Assembly: GCF_001570725.1 (NCBI RefSeq)
Contig: NZ_BCNV01000001.1
Location: 3,348,001-3,412,000 of the forward strand
Source: Paenibacillus amylolyticus
GTDB taxonomy: Bacteria; Bacillota; Bacilli; Paenibacillales; Paenibacillaceae
Reading direction: 5' to 3'
DNA: 64,000 nucleotides
Every line of letters begins with the position of its first letter. Positions within the stretch are counted from its first letter, which is position 1. A program made the position numbers and the translations under genes. Shown here piece after piece: positions 32,707-43,783 of this stretch. The notes beneath the pieces are model-generated. The model ran no database searches, was not told the DNA's origin, and worked only from the letters and a program-made list of their open reading frames with translations.

Positions 32707-35619
32707 TTACCTCTCCTCTCCCATTTTGACCGCCTGGTGAACCCGCAGCCTGCGAATTTGCCAGAGCAACATCGTTGCACCAATGACCAGCATCACCACG
32801 GTGACCCCATACAGTTGCAACATATCCTGCTGTTCAAACACAATGCGGAACGGAGGTACCTGAGCAGATACATTATCTGTCGTTTGCAGGAATGGCAGGA
32901 ATAAACGACTGGATACCTGACCAATACCAATACCTAACAGGATCGACAGTCCCGCTGTGAACACCTGCTCCAGCAGCAGCATGCCGCTCAGTTGTGCCCG
33001 GGATAACCCCATGGCTCGTAGCACACCAAACTGCACAACACGTCCAGACAGGTTGAAGAACCAGTACAGCACGTATCCAATCAACGAGATAATAACCGAA
33101 ACCAGGAAACCAAGGCTCAGAATCCCGAATACGCCACCTCTTGACGGATGTTTACCCTGAGATACCAATTCGGTCCGTACGTCACGTACAGACGATAACT
33201 CAATGCCTTCTGCTGCGAGTTTCTCCATTAATGGAGCCACTTTGGCATCTGGTTCCATTTTCAGCCAGACCTCATAAGGAATCAGAGGCACCTGATCATA
33301 GATATAATCCAGATTGGCCACGAAGAATGGCATCTGATCCGGATACTGGGCCGGCCAGTAAGGAATGATCCCGAACACGACGAATTCAATCGCCTGTCCC
33401 TGTACACCCATGGAGACGAGATCTCCAGTTTTTAGTTTAAATTTGTCAGCAAATTTGGAAGAGATCAATACAGCCCCTTCGTATTTACCAAGCAAGTCAA
33501 GGTACTTGTAGGGATGTGCCGGGAACAGATCGTTGCGGAACCAAGCCACTTGAGCAAAGTCCACATTATCAATCCCGACCAGCATTCCCTGTCCACCCGA
33601 TTTACCAGAGACGATAATATTGCCCTTGGTCTGCAGCACTCTTGCTGCATGCTCCACACCATCTAATCTGCGGAATACTTCGAATGGAGGTTCAGAGTAG
33701 ATGACTTTCGATGGCTGAGAAGATCCACCGCCTCCACCTGGAGCACCTCCACCGCCATTTCCTCCGCCAGGAGCGCCACCACCACCAGAACCGCCGCCTC
33801 CGCCTTCTTGACCTCCACCTGAACCGCCATTCTGTCCGGAACCAGGCTTAATCTCAGGCGTTCCTTCCCATACGGTCTGCATGATTACATCAGAACCATA
33901 ACGGTACAGCGTACGCTCGGTGGAATTCAGATCAATGGTCCGGGCCGCAGCCGAGTTGTACACCCCAAGTCCCAGTGTCAATACGAGCAGGATCATCAAC
34001 GGATAATAGGAAGAAGATGAACGCGATAGCTGCGTTAATGTCAGATACAATGGGACAGGGAGAAACTTGCGACCGATTAGCTGAATAAGCTTCAATATCC
34101 ACGGGAACAAACGCAGGAAGAATAATCCTAACGCAAAGATCGCGAGTGCGGGTACAAAGAACAGAAACGGCTGTACCTGCAGCTGATCGGTTGTCATACC
34201 GGTCTGGAAGGTCAACATCTGACGTTCATAGAACAGGTAGTATCCATATCCAGCCAGACCCAGCAACACAACATCCAGGAACCAGCGTTGCCATACCGGA
34301 GCGCGGTCTGTACGCGCTTGTCGCCGCTTGGCTGATACAATGGTTGCCCGTGCATAGGTTATCGCAGGGATAAGTGATGCGATAATTGCAACAAGGACCG
34401 CTGCTACGCCCAGCAAAATAGCTTCTTTCGATATACCGATCGGAATGGATTTCCGATCTACGAATGACAGGAATCCGCTTGCTGAACCGATACTCTTAGC
34501 CATAAACCAACCGAGAAACGGTCCAATAATGAGCGCAATAACGCCCAGGAATATGCCTTCAAGCAGGTAGAGAGAGAAGATCTGCCGAGCTGAAGCTCCA
34601 CGGCTGCGCAGTACTGCAATATCACTCTCTTGCTTCTGTAATGACTGTCTGGCGTTCATCGCGATAAAATAAAAGACCATCGCAATCATCGGTGCTGCCA
34701 AAGTAAACAGCATGGTCTGTAATTGCAGACTCTGACTGCGGAACTGCTTGAGCAGATCACCGAAGGTAATATCCACTTTCGTATCTTTCAGCCGCTGATA
34801 CAGATCGATATCCAGCCTTTCCAGCATGGAAGTCAGACCCGACAACTGGCTGGTTTGAATTTCTTTCAGATCAAAGGCATAATACCAGCGTGAATTTTGA
34901 AGTGGAATCCCTTTTTCCTTCAGTAAAACATCATTAAAAACCGATTCATCCACATAAAGTCCGTTCATCATGCCGTCAAATCCCTGCACCCAATAAGGAC
35001 TGTTCGGATCATCTGCCTTGAAGGAACCCGTAATCTTCACACGTAACGTAATATCAAGGCCGCTATACACCGGATATTCCAGAATATCGCCGATATGCAG
35101 ATCGTTTCGGTACATGCCCTCTTCCAGCATAACTGCCTCGATAATATCGTCCTTGACCTGATTGCCAGGTTTCACCCCGGCAGAGTAATTCACCTGTGCA
35201 TCCAGTCCACTCATCGTACCCATACTCATACTGCGCACCCGGCTGGCATCCACTTTGGTTGGATCTTCGGGACTCACCTCTGTGCTGCGAATAGATCTGG
35301 AATTCACATACGTATGGAAAGGAAACCCGATGTCGCGAGGGACATCCTCACGAATATAACGATCTACTTCGTCCAGACCCCTTGTGTCTGTTTTCACACC
35401 ACCAGGTGCCTGATAACTCATGAGCAACGAACCCGCTGGCAACCCTTCACTGTTATCCTGTAGCGTCTGCGCGACGACCCGTTTCAGCGCACCATCGGCA
35501 TACATTGGAATACTGACGGTGAACGCAACCGCCACAATCAATCCGATCAGTGTGCTGAAGGTCATCCAGCGCGTGTTCCACATTTTGCGGAACAGCAGCC
35601 GAAGCAATGGCAGCCCCAT
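32707..35619 (-). CDS. large FtsX/MacB-like ABC permease
   Basis: A 970-residue permease with an N-terminal helix, a large extracytoplasmic domain (about residues 40-290), a first block of helices (about 300-560, including FtsX-type MIAMVFYFIAMNARQSLQ), a second extracytoplasmic domain containing a Gly-rich low-complexity stretch (about residues 590-635, GGGGSGGGGAPGGG), and C-terminal FtsX helices (SVIISLIGYVLYWFFNLS, ending MKMGEER). Translation starts within the TAATG overlap with the adaptor gene. With the MacA-like adaptor and ATPases it should form a tripartite exporter or mechanotransmission complex. Confidence 0.9.
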   Translation of the reverse strand: MGLPLLRLLFRKMWNTRWMTFSTLIGLIVAVAFTVSIPMYADGALKRVVAQTLQDNSEGLPAGSLLMSYQAPGGVKTDTRGLDEVDRYIREDVPRDIGFPFHTYVNSRSIRSTEVSPEDPTKVDASRVRSMSMGTMSGLDAQVNYSAGVKPGNQVKDDIIEAVMLEEGMYRNDLHIGDILEYPVYSGLDITLRVKITGSFKADDPNSPYWVQGFDGMMNGLYVDESVFNDVLLKEKGIPLQNSRWYYAFDLKEIQTSQLSGLTSMLERLDIDLYQRLKDTKVDITFGDLLKQFRSQSLQLQTMLFTLAAPMIAMVFYFIAMNARQSLQKQESDIAVLRSRGASARQIFSLYLLEGIFLGVIALIIGPFLGWFMAKSIGSASGFLSFVDRKSIPIGISKEAILLGVAAVLVAIIASLIPAITYARATIVSAKRRQARTDRAPVWQRWFLDVVLLGLAGYGYYLFYERQMLTFQTGMTTDQLQVQPFLFFVPALAIFALGLFFLRLFPWILKLIQLIGRKFLPVPLYLTLTQLSRSSSSYYPLMILLVLTLGLGVYNSAAARTIDLNSTERTLYRYGSDVIMQTVWEGTPEIKPGSGQNGGSGGGQEGGGGGSGGGGAPGGGNGGGGAPGGGGGSSQPSKVIYSEPPFEVFRRLDGVEHAARVLQTKGNIIVSGKSGGQGMLVGIDNVDFAQVAWFRNDLFPAHPYKYLDLLGKYEGAVLISSKFADKFKLKTGDLVSMGVQGQAIEFVVFGIIPYWPAQYPDQMPFFVANLDYIYDQVPLIPYEVWLKMEPDAKVAPLMEKLAAEGIELSSVRDVRTELVSQGKHPSRGGVFGILSLGFLVSVIISLIGYVLYWFFNLSGRVVQFGVLRAMGLSRAQLSGMLLLEQVFTAGLSILLGIGIGQVSSRLFLPFLQTTDNVSAQVPPFRIVFEQQDMLQLYGVTVVMLVIGATMLLWQIRRLRVHQAVKMGEER

Positions 35620-36728
35620 TAGCGTCCCACTACTTTCTGGCCTACGGTCAGACCTTTCAGAATCTCGACATCCGTCGACGTCTGCTGTCCAACTTCAACG
35701 TCCACTTCACGCTTGCTGCCATCACTCTCCACCACTTGCACATACGTTCTTGAACCAATGGAGCGTAAAGCGGATACAGGAATCACAATCGCGTTCTCGG
35801 TACGCTGCGTTACGATGGAGACCGATAGAGGTGTTCCACGTTCCACGCCTTTCGGCATTTTCGCAAGTGTAACGATAACATATTGATCCAGCGATTCTTT
35901 GACAGGAGGTGTTGCTCCTTCTCCCGATCCTCCTCCACTGCCGCTTTCCGATGCTTCAGCGATAGGCATGACTTTAATTTTACCAGCGACTTTACCCGCC
36001 CCATTAATGTCTACTTCTGCCTTCATACCCGCTGAAAACTTCTCCAGATCTTCCTTCGCAAAAGTGGCGGCCACAACCAGATTCGATGTATCTGCAATCG
36101 TAGCAATCGGATCATACGCTTTCACCGCTGCACCCTTCTCTACCTGCACAGCAATAACGGCGCCCCCAAATGGAGCAGTCAGTGTGGCTTTGCCCAATTG
36201 TTCCTCCAGATCAGCGAGTTCCTGACGCAGTTCTTCAAACGCAATCGTTGCTTCTTCGAACTCCACCGGGTCCATCTCATCCTTCTTGCGGAGTGTTTCC
36301 TTCATTTGAACTTCGGACTTGCGAATAGCAAGTTTCTTACCACGGATCTCCTTCTCTACACTCTCCACATCGAGCACGGCGAGCAGTTGACCCTTTTTCA
36401 CTTTATCCCCCGGTTTAACATTTAGCTCTTTGACATGCATGCCATCGAGCGTGAAGTACACCTTCTCTTCCCGCTGACTCATCATCTTGCCGCTACCACT
36501 TACTTTTTTCTCCAACGTCTCTGTCCGAACCTCATATTCCGGTTTCTTGGAGATCGTTGGCGGCGTAATTGGCGGAAGCACTTCTTCCTCTGTTTCTGAC
36601 GGCAGCAATGAGCAGCCGGACATCGTTGCAACCATTATCGCACCAAGTACAATAACTGCTGCGCGTTTCCCCCTCTTCGGAGCGGCCCCTTTACTTGATA
36701 AATCTGCCGTCCGCCATTTCATAAACAT
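35619..36728 (-). CDS. MacA/HlyD-type membrane fusion lipoprotein
   Basis: A 369-residue adaptor. Signal and lipobox (VIVLGAIMVATMSGC) anchor it outside the membrane. Next come a lipoyl-like half (KVYFTLDGMHVKELNVKPGD, GDKVKKGQLLAVLD), a coiled-coil hairpin (about residues 118-175, KEIRGKKLAIRKSEVQMKE), the second lipoyl half (LTAPFGGAVIAVQVEKGAAV) and beta-barrel and membrane-proximal domains. A Gly/Ser-rich insert (SESGSGGGSGEG) interrupts the barrel. Start 36728 has GGAGG 9 nt upstream. It overlaps the ATPase gene upstream and the permease gene downstream. Confidence 0.91.
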   Translation of the reverse strand: MFMKWRTADLSSKGAAPKRGKRAAVIVLGAIMVATMSGCSLLPSETEEEVLPPITPPTISKKPEYEVRTETLEKKVSGSGKMMSQREEKVYFTLDGMHVKELNVKPGDKVKKGQLLAVLDVESVEKEIRGKKLAIRKSEVQMKETLRKKDEMDPVEFEEATIAFEELRQELADLEEQLGKATLTAPFGGAVIAVQVEKGAAVKAYDPIATIADTSNLVVAATFAKEDLEKFSAGMKAEVDINGAGKVAGKIKVMPIAEASESGSGGGSGEGATPPVKESLDQYVIVTLAKMPKGVERGTPLSVSIVTQRTENAIVIPVSALRSIGSRTYVQVVESDGSKREVDVEVGQQTSTDVEILKGLTVGQKVVGR

Positions 36729-37638
36729 GGTCCGCAACCTCCAAAATTGTAGGATCGTGTGTAGTCATACATATCGTTACTTGTTCTACTTCAATAATAT
36801 TGCGGAATACCGCCATGACCTGTGCGCCCATCTTGGAATCCAGTTCCGCCGTAGGTTCATCCGCAAGCAACAATCTGGGTCTATGGGCAATCGCCTTGGC
36901 TATAGCCACCCGCTGTTGCTCTCCCCCGGACATTTCGAAAGGTCGGTGCTTCACCCGTTTGGATAGTCCAACCAGGTCCAGACAGTGACCAACCCTGTCC
37001 TTCCACTCCGCTCGCGGAACGTCCGCCATGCGCAACGATAGTTCTACATTTTCCCAAGCAGATAATAAGGGCATAAGTGCATACGCCTGAAAAATAAAAC
37101 CGATCTCCTTGCGCCGCAAAGCGGTTCGCCGCCGATCTCCCCAATCCTGTAGAGGCTGACCGGAGAACAGGATGTCTCCGCTTGAAGGCTGATCCAATCC
37201 ACCGAGCATATTCAGCAGCGTTGTTTTGCCTGAGCCTGATCGCCCCTTCAGCATGACCAGTTGTTGCGGATTCACTTCCATATCAATGCCTTTGAGCACA
37301 TGGATGATACGACTGCCTGTCTGGAAACTGCGATGTACGTTACGCACCTCTAGTACAGGTCCATCATATGGAGGCAGCATATCCTTCTTTGGTTTGATCT
37401 TTTTCTGTGGTTCATCAACGGTGATGTCAGCAGCTGCAGCCACTTCATCCGAAACGATTTCACTTTCAGGTGAACGAGGTTCACTCGTCGGGGGAACGTT
37501 CTCATTGTTGTATGTATTTTCTCCCGATTCTGTCGATGCCTCCAGCGGTGTTTCCCCCTGTTGATGTTCATCGCCTGACTGGCTCTTGGCAGGTCTTTTT
37601 CTGAGAAATAAATTCTTCATGCCAGCAATCACGCTCAT
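36691..37638 (-). CDS. MacB-type ABC ATPase with a long disordered N-terminus
   Basis: A 315-residue protein. The first about 90 residues are polar and acidic (ESGENTYNNENVPPTSEPRS and similar) and probably disordered. The ATPase follows: VLEVRNVHRSFQTGSRIIHV, Walker A KGRSGSGKTTLLN, Q-loop GFIFQAYALMPLLSAWENV, signature MSGGEQQRVAIAK, Walker B LLLADEPTAELD, H-loop MTTHDPT. The ATG at 37638 abuts AAGAAAGG; a GTG six bases downstream is better spaced. First gene of the operon; it overlaps the adaptor gene by 38 nt. Confidence 0.9.
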   Translation of the reverse strand: MSVIAGMKNLFLRKRPAKSQSGDEHQQGETPLEASTESGENTYNNENVPPTSEPRSPESEIVSDEVAAAADITVDEPQKKIKPKKDMLPPYDGPVLEVRNVHRSFQTGSRIIHVLKGIDMEVNPQQLVMLKGRSGSGKTTLLNMLGGLDQPSSGDILFSGQPLQDWGDRRRTALRRKEIGFIFQAYALMPLLSAWENVELSLRMADVPRAEWKDRVGHCLDLVGLSKRVKHRPFEMSGGEQQRVAIAKAIAHRPRLLLADEPTAELDSKMGAQVMAVFRNIIEVEQVTICMTTHDPTILEVADHVYEMADGRFIK

Positions 37639-37787
37639 CCTTTCTTGATATCCCGTTCACTTCTTCAAAAAACCTAAAATTAGAAATCTGTTCCATCCTA
37701 CACTGAATTATAAACGACCGATCACAACTAAAAGTTACAAGCTTTTTACAACGGCAGAGGGAAAAAGTTAATATTTTGATGAACAAA

Positions 37788-37817
37788 CGAAAAAAGCACC
37801 CCAAAGTGTGGGGTGCC
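37788..37817 (-). terminator. terminator of the pyr operon
   Basis: Stem gcacccc/ggggtgc followed by TTTTTTCG on the minus strand, after pyrE. Confidence 0.86.
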
Positions 37818-37910
37818 TCTTGTATATTCGATGGTTTTGCCGCTATGACGGCAATCATTACAATTTTGATACCGTTCATTCCTGAACATTATTTCGGGGT
37901 ATCAATGATA

Positions 37911-38552
37911 TTATTTACCAAATGAAGAAGGATCTTCACGCCAGGATTTAAGCAATTCAAAATCACTCTCCTGAATCGTTCCTTGCGCCAGAGCCACATC
38001 CATCAGAGCCGTATAATTGGACAGCGTCTGAAGTGGAATTCCAGCATCTTCGAATGCTTTAACACCTTTGTCCAGCTGATAGCTGAAGATCGCAAGCACG
38101 GCGAGAGGTGTTGCACCTGCTACGCGTACAGCTTCGGCTGCTTTGATCGAGCTTCCACCTGTGGAGATCAGATCTTCAATGACAACCACTTTCTGTCCTT
38201 CGGTAATCAGACCTTCAATCAGGTTCTCCTTACCATGTCCTTTCGCTTTATCACGAATGTAAGCCATTGGCAGATTCAACTTCTGAGCTACCCATGCAGC
38301 ATGCGGAATACCTGCGGTTGCCGTACCTGCGATGACTTCTGCATCTGGATACTGGTTACGAATGATTGTTGCAAAAGCTTCAGCGATATCGTTGCGAATC
38401 TCGGGGTAGGACATCGTTAAGCGGTTATCGCAATAAATTGGTGATTTGATGCCGGATGTCCATGTAAATGGTTGTTGCGGACGCAACGCCACGGCTTTAA
38501 TTTTCAACAGTTGGGAAGCAATATGATTTGGAATCTCATTCAGTTCGATCAT
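37911..38552 (-). CDS. pyrE: orotate phosphoribosyltransferase
   Basis: A 213-residue type I PRTase converting orotate and PRPP to OMP, the fifth step of UMP synthesis. The PRPP-binding motif [19 protein letters not shown] and the orotate-facing loop [15 protein letters not shown] are intact, with [13 protein letters not shown] near the N-terminus. Its ATG overlaps the pyrF stop (ATGA), so translation is coupled. Last gene of the operon. Confidence 0.96.
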   Translation of the reverse strand: MIELNEIPNHIASQLLKIKAVALRPQQPFTWTSGIKSPIYCDNRLTMSYPEIRNDIAEAFATIIRNQYPDAEVIAGTATAGIPHAAWVAQKLNLPMAYIRDKAKGHGKENLIEGLITEGQKVVVIEDLISTGGSSIKAAEAVRVAGATPLAVLAIFSYQLDKGVKAFEDAGIPLQTLSNYTALMDVALAQGTIQESDFELLKSWREDPSSFGK

Positions 38553-39289
38553 GCGTTCAACATCTCCTTCAAAATGGTTTCTGCCGCTTCACGCGGATTG
38601 GGAGCGCCTGTAATGGGTCTGCCTACAACAATGTAATGACTGCCTCTGGCAATAGCTTCACCCGGCGTCAAGACACGTGTCTGATCTCCCAGACCACTAC
38701 CCGCTGGACGAATTCCTGGAGTAACGGTGTGAAAAGCACTGCCGCACGCTGCCCGAATTGCGGGCACTTCCAGTGGAGAAGCAACAACCCCATCCAGTCC
38801 GGCCTCTTGGGCTAGTCCTGCATATCGAACCACAGCAGCTTCCACACTTCCCGGAATGCCAATCTCGGTATTCATTGTTTCCAGGCTTGTACTGGTCAAT
38901 TGGGTCACTGCAATGATCTCTGGCTTGCTTAAGGAAGGATCGGCGGCGATTGCTGCCTCAGCACCTTCACGTGCAGCACGCATCATGATGGTTCCCCCCG
39001 CTGCATGTACATTGAACATGTCTACCCCAAGACGTGTGATACTCTCAGCACCGCCACGAACGGTGTTCGGAATGTCATGCATTTTCACATCCAGAAAAAC
39101 GGAGTAGCCTTTGGATTTCAGCTCCCGAATAAAGTCCGGTCCTGCTGCGTAGAACAGCTGCATGCCCACCTTCAGATAACAGGGAATGCCTTCAAGAGCT
39201 TGTACCAATGCTTTTGCTTCTTCAGCTCCAGGATAATCCAGTGCCACCATCAGACGGCCAGCCATTTCATTGAAATTCGTGTGATTCAT
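38549..39289 (-). CDS. pyrF: orotidine 5'-phosphate decarboxylase
   Basis: A 246-residue TIM-barrel enzyme that decarboxylates OMP to UMP. The catalytic Lys-Asp cluster is in [14 protein letters not shown]; substrate phosphate contacts are in [17 protein letters not shown] and [16 protein letters not shown] precedes the ATG at 39289; the longer in-frame start is not needed. It lies 103 bp after carB, a spacer with an intercistronic hairpin. Confidence 0.96.
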   Translation of the reverse strand: MNHTNFNEMAGRLMVALDYPGAEEAKALVQALEGIPCYLKVGMQLFYAAGPDFIRELKSKGYSVFLDVKMHDIPNTVRGGAESITRLGVDMFNVHAAGGTIMMRAAREGAEAAIAADPSLSKPEIIAVTQLTSTSLETMNTEIGIPGSVEAAVVRYAGLAQEAGLDGVVASPLEVPAIRAACGSAFHTVTPGIRPAGSGLGDQTRVLTPGEAIARGSHYIVVGRPITGAPNPREAAETILKEMLNA

Positions 39290-39324
39290 CACCAGCGCTC
39301 CCCTCCACTTGCTCATTTTTTCCG

Positions 39325-39385
39325 TTTTTGCCCGATATAAAGGACATCCCGCCAGCCCGCAGGCTGACTGATGTCCTTCATCAGA
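39325..39385 (-). other. intercistronic hairpin between carB and pyrF
   Basis: An inverted repeat (ggacatc...gccagccc / ggctgac...gatgtcc) in the carB-pyrF spacer without a T run, so more likely an mRNA-processing or stabilising structure than a terminator. Confidence 0.5.
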
Positions 39386-39392
39386 GAGTTAT

Positions 39393-42300
39393 TTATTTTA
39401 CAAAGACAGGCATTGCTTCCGAAGAGAAGTTGATCGTTTGCAGCATGATCAGCAGCGCACGAATCGTATCCAATGAAGTCATACATACAATGCCGTTTTC
39501 TACCGCTTCACGACGGATACGGAATCCATCACGCTGCGGTGTTTTGCCTTTGGTGAGTGTGTTGAAGACAAAGTTTGCTTCGCCGCTACGGATCATATCG
39601 AGAATGTTCGGCGAACCTTCACTTAATTTGTTCACAGTCGTTACCGGAATGTTCGCCGCTTCAAGCGCAGCTGCTGTTCCGCCGGTAGCCATGATTTTGT
39701 AACCCAGTCTGTAGAAACCTTCGAGCAAAGGAACCGCTTCGTCCTTGTCTTTGTCTGCTACAGTCACAACAATCGCTCCGGTTGCCGGAATTTTCATTCC
39801 TGCGCCGATGAGACCTTTGAACAACGCTTTAGCGTAATTTGGGTCACGGCCCATAACCTCACCTGTGGATTTCATCTCAGGTCCGAGGGTTGGTTCTACA
39901 CGACGCAGCTTCGCGAAGGAGAAGACCGGAACTTTGACAGATACATGATCCGATTCAGGCCACAGTCCATCGACATAGCCAAGATCTTTCAGTTTCACAC
40001 CCAGAATGGCTTGTGTTGCCAAGTTCGCCATCGGAATGTTGGTTACTTTGCTCAAGAATGGTACGGTACGGGATGAACGCGGGTTCACCTCGATAATGTA
40101 CACTTGGCCATCATGGATAACAAACTGGATGTTGACCAAACCTACCGTTTTCAGTTCTTTTGCAATTTTGATTGTAATCTCTACAATTTTCTCTTTCATA
40201 TCCTGGGACAGGTGTTGAGGAGGATATACCGCGATGGAGTCACCCGAGTGAACCCCTGCACGCTCGATATGTTCCATGATTCCTGGAATCAATACCGTTT
40301 CACCATCACAGATGGCGTCAACCTCAACTTCTTTACCCATCATATAACGGTCGATCAGGACCGGATGCTCCGGATTGATTTTAACCGCCTGTTCCATGTA
40401 TGTCAGCAATTCTGCATCGGAGTATACAATCTCCATCGCACGACCACCGAGCACATAGGAAGGACGAACCAGTACCGGGTAGCCCAGGCTTTGAGCTGTT
40501 TCTACCGCATCATCAACGGAAATGACCGTTTTACCTTTCGGCTGTGCAATCTCCAGACGGGAGAGCAGACGCTCGAACTTCTTGCGGTCCTCCGCCTCAT
40601 CGATGCTTTCCAGATCCGTTCCGAGAATGGTTACGCCTGCATTACGCAGTGGTGCTGCCAGGTTGATGGCCGTTTGACCACCGAACTGCACGATAACCCC
40701 TACTGGTTTCTCCTGTTCAATCACGTTCATGACATCTTCGAAGAAGAGCGGTTCAAAGTACAGGCGATCGGATGTATTAAAGTCCGTAGACACCGTCTCC
40801 GGGTTATTATTGATAATGACTGCTTCATATCCTGCTTTTTGCAATGCCCATACTGCGTGTACAGTTGAGTAGTCGAACTCGATCCCTTGACCGATCCGGA
40901 TTGGTCCTGAACCCAGCACCACAACTTTTTGCTTGTCTGAAGGGATAACTTCATTCTCTGTCTCGTAAGTTGAGTAGTAATATGGCGTTGTTGCTTCGAA
41001 CTCAGCCGCACATGTATCTACCATTTTGTACACTGGGCGCAGGTTCTCTGCTTCCCGGCGAGTTCTAACTTCCGCTTCAGTTGTTAATGTGCCTCCAGGT
41101 TGACCTTGCGCACGCAGTTCCGCAATCGCACGGTCTGTGAATCCAAGGCGTTTCGCTTGATACAGAATGTCAGAAGACAATTCGGATTCTTCACGAATGC
41201 GATCTTCGAATGCGATCAGACCTTCGATTTTGTCCAGGAACCACCAGTCAATCTTGGTCAGATCCTGTAGCTGTTGCAGCGTATAACCTCTACGGAATGC
41301 CTCGGCAATCAGGAAGATACGCTCATCATCTGCTTTGATCAGACGCTCGTTCAGGGTAGCTTCGTCCAGCGTTTCGGCATCCTTCAGGTAGAGGCGATGT
41401 ACGCCAATTTCCAGGGAACGAACTGCTTTGTGAATCGACTCTTCGAATGTCCGGCCAATCGCCATAACTTCGCCTGTTGCTTTCATCTGAGTTCCCAGTT
41501 TACGGTTCGCTGAGATGAACTTGTCGAACGGCCAGCGAGGGATTTTGCTCACGATATAATCCAGTGTAGGCTCGAAGCAAGCATACGTTTGGCCAGTTAC
41601 CGGGTTCACGATTTCATCCAATGTGTAACCCATGGCGATTTTGGCAGCCATTTTGGCAATCGGATAACCCGTTGCTTTGGAAGCCAGGGCCGATGAACGG
41701 CTTACCCGTGGATTTACTTCGATAACATAGTATTGGAAGCTGTGTGGGTCCAGTGCAAACTGTACGTTACATCCACCCTCGATGTTCAGGGCACGGATGA
41801 TTTTCAGGGAAGCTGAACGCAGCATTTGATATTCACGGTCCGACAATGTTTGGCTTGGTGCCACAACGATACTGTCGCCTGTATGAACCCCTACCGGGTC
41901 AAAGTTTTCCATGTTGCAGACAACGATACAGTTATCGTTTTTGTCCCGCATAACCTCGTACTCGACTTCTTTCATGCCTGCAATGCTCTTCTCGACCAGA
42001 CATTGCCCAATCGGGCTGTAACGAATTCCCGCTACCACAGTCTCGCGCAGCTCTTCTTCGTTCGCACAGATTCCGCCGCCTGTGCCGCCCAGCGTATAGG
42101 CTGGACGTACGATGATTGGATAACCAATCTCATTTGCAAATTCAAGTGATTCTTCAAGTGTCGTCACGATCACACTCTCAGGTACAGGCTGTTCCAATTC
42201 TCGCATCAGGTCACGGAACAGATCACGATCTTCCGCTTTCTCGATGGAAGTCAGCTGTGTTCCGAGCAATTTCACATTTTCACGTTCCAGCACGCCTGCA

Positions 42301-42611
42301 CGTGCCAGTTCTACCGCCATGTTCAGACCTGTCTGACCACCCAGTGTTGGCAGCAAGCCGTCTGGACGCTCTTGACGAATGATTTGGGTTACAAAATCCA
42401 GTGTGATGGGCTCAATGTATACTTTGTCAGCCATGTTTGTATCCGTCATAATGGTAGCCGGGTTGCTGTTGATAAGTACAACTTCCACGCCTTCTTCTTT
42501 CAGAGCCTGGCAAGCTTGTGTGCCGGCATAGTCGAACTCGGCCGCTTGACCGATGACGATTGGACCGGAACCAATCACCAGGATTTTTTTGAGATCTTTG
42601 TTAATCGGCAT
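39393..42611 (-). CDS. carB: carbamoyl phosphate synthase large subunit
   Basis: A 1072-residue full-length CPSase large chain producing carbamoyl phosphate from bicarbonate, ammonia and 2 ATP. Two homologous ATP-grasp halves are visible ([17 protein letters not shown] near the start and [17 protein letters not shown] near residue 556), with [20 protein letters not shown] and [20 protein letters not shown] as metal and ATP sites, followed by the C-terminal MGS-like allosteric domain ([20 protein letters not shown]). AAAGGAG precedes the ATG, which is 1 bp after the carA stop. Confidence 0.97.
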   Translation of the reverse strand: MPINKDLKKILVIGSGPIVIGQAAEFDYAGTQACQALKEEGVEVVLINSNPATIMTDTNMADKVYIEPITLDFVTQIIRQERPDGLLPTLGGQTGLNMAVELARAGVLERENVKLLGTQLTSIEKAEDRDLFRDLMRELEQPVPESVIVTTLEESLEFANEIGYPIIVRPAYTLGGTGGGICANEEELRETVVAGIRYSPIGQCLVEKSIAGMKEVEYEVMRDKNDNCIVVCNMENFDPVGVHTGDSIVVAPSQTLSDREYQMLRSASLKIIRALNIEGGCNVQFALDPHSFQYYVIEVNPRVSRSSALASKATGYPIAKMAAKIAMGYTLDEIVNPVTGQTYACFEPTLDYIVSKIPRWPFDKFISANRKLGTQMKATGEVMAIGRTFEESIHKAVRSLEIGVHRLYLKDAETLDEATLNERLIKADDERIFLIAEAFRRGYTLQQLQDLTKIDWWFLDKIEGLIAFEDRIREESELSSDILYQAKRLGFTDRAIAELRAQGQPGGTLTTEAEVRTRREAENLRPVYKMVDTCAAEFEATTPYYYSTYETENEVIPSDKQKVVVLGSGPIRIGQGIEFDYSTVHAVWALQKAGYEAVIINNNPETVSTDFNTSDRLYFEPLFFEDVMNVIEQEKPVGVIVQFGGQTAINLAAPLRNAGVTILGTDLESIDEAEDRKKFERLLSRLEIAQPKGKTVISVDDAVETAQSLGYPVLVRPSYVLGGRAMEIVYSDAELLTYMEQAVKINPEHPVLIDRYMMGKEVEVDAICDGETVLIPGIMEHIERAGVHSGDSIAVYPPQHLSQDMKEKIVEITIKIAKELKTVGLVNIQFVIHDGQVYIIEVNPRSSRTVPFLSKVTNIPMANLATQAILGVKLKDLGYVDGLWPESDHVSVKVPVFSFAKLRRVEPTLGPEMKSTGEVMGRDPNYAKALFKGLIGAGMKIPATGAIVVTVADKDKDEAVPLLEGFYRLGYKIMATGGTAAALEAANIPVTTVNKLSEGSPNILDMIRSGEANFVFNTLTKGKTPQRDGFRIRREAVENGIVCMTSLDTIRALLIMLQTINFSSEAMPVFVK

Positions 42612-42612
42612 G

Positions 42613-43755
42613 TTATTGTGCTCCTTTCACTGCGGCTGCCAATACGGCTTGACGCGGCTTTTGCGGGTTAGTGATCTTGTGCTCGCGAATCATCTCGATG
42701 AAGCGGTCAAACAGATAGCTGTTGTCGTAAGGACCCGGGGCTGCTTCAGGGTGATATTGAACCGAGAATGCCGGGAATGATTTATGTTTCAGACCTTCAA
42801 TGGTCTTATCGTTATTGTTGATATGTGTAACTTCCAGGTCTGTACTCTTCACAGACTCTTCGTTTACGGTAAATCCATGGTTCTGGGATGTGATGAAGCA
42901 ACGTCCGCTCTCGAGTTCTTTCACCGGGTGGTTTCCTCCGCGATGTCCAAACTTAAGTTTTTCGGTGTCTGCTCCTGCCGCAAGTGCGAACAATTGGTGA
43001 CCCAGGCAGATGCCGAAGATCGGATATTCACCAAGCAGTTCACTGATCATTTTAACTGCGTGAGGTACGTCTTTCGGGTCCCCAGGGCCGTTGGACAGTT
43101 GAATGCCGTCCGGGTTCAGGCGACGAATCTCGTCTGCTGTTACATCGTGTGGAACAACAACAACGTCACAGTTACGTTTGCTGAGTTCGCGCAAGATTCC
43201 TGTTTTCGCACCATAATCCACAAGCACAATACGTTCAGCCGTTCCCGGGCTGTTGTAGACATGTTCCGTAGAAGTCATAGGCACCTGGTTACGCAGCTCG
43301 GCGATTGTGGTATCTCCCATCATCTCCAGCAGTTCTTCCACAGGCTTCGATCCTGTTGTGAGAATTCCCTTCATTGTGCCGTGGTGACGAATCCGGCGAG
43401 TCAACATGCGTGTATCAATTTCGCTGATTCCTACGATGCCGTATTCCTTGAGCAGATTGTCTACGCTATATTCCGCACGCCAGTTGCTTGGCGTTGGCTC
43501 ATGACGACGCACGACGAAACCGTGTACGTATGGACGAATCGACTCGAAGTCATCACGCGTAATACCGTAGTTTCCGATCAGCGGATACGTCATGGTTACG
43601 ATTTGACCGCAATAGGAAGGATCCGAAAGCACCTCTTGATAGCCTGTAATTCCCGTATTAAAAACGACCTCACCTGTCGTTTCACCTTCAGCACCAAATG
43701 CTTTCCCGGTGAACAGTGTGCCGTCTTCCAACAATAATCTCGCCTGTGCCTGCAT
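42613..43755 (-). CDS. carA: carbamoyl phosphate synthase small (glutaminase) subunit
   Basis: A 380-residue class I glutamine amidotransferase that supplies ammonia to CarB. The catalytic Cys is in [13 protein letters not shown], the His-Glu in [11 protein letters not shown]; the N-terminal CPSase domain opens [24 protein letters not shown] precedes the ATG. Upstream lies a 330-bp gap to pyrC containing repeat copy C. Confidence 0.97.
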   Translation of the reverse strand: MQAQARLLLEDGTLFTGKAFGAEGETTGEVVFNTGITGYQEVLSDPSYCGQIVTMTYPLIGNYGITRDDFESIRPYVHGFVVRRHEPTPSNWRAEYSVDNLLKEYGIVGISEIDTRMLTRRIRHHGTMKGILTTGSKPVEELLEMMGDTTIAELRNQVPMTSTEHVYNSPGTAERIVLVDYGAKTGILRELSKRNCDVVVVPHDVTADEIRRLNPDGIQLSNGPGDPKDVPHAVKMISELLGEYPIFGICLGHQLFALAAGADTEKLKFGHRGGNHPVKELESGRCFITSQNHGFTVNEESVKSTDLEVTHINNNDKTIEGLKHKSFPAFSVQYHPEAAPGPYDNSYLFDRFIEMIREHKITNPQKPRQAVLAAAVKGAQ

Positions 43756-43783
43756 CCCATTTCACTCCTCTGTGTTTATCAAC

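Noticed and set aside
40104..40868. Long plus-strand frames opposite carB (and similarly opposite ileS, dapL, carA)
   Set aside because: Antisense shadows of conserved minus-strand genes; compositions rich in Cys, His and Phe and no supporting ribosome binding sites.
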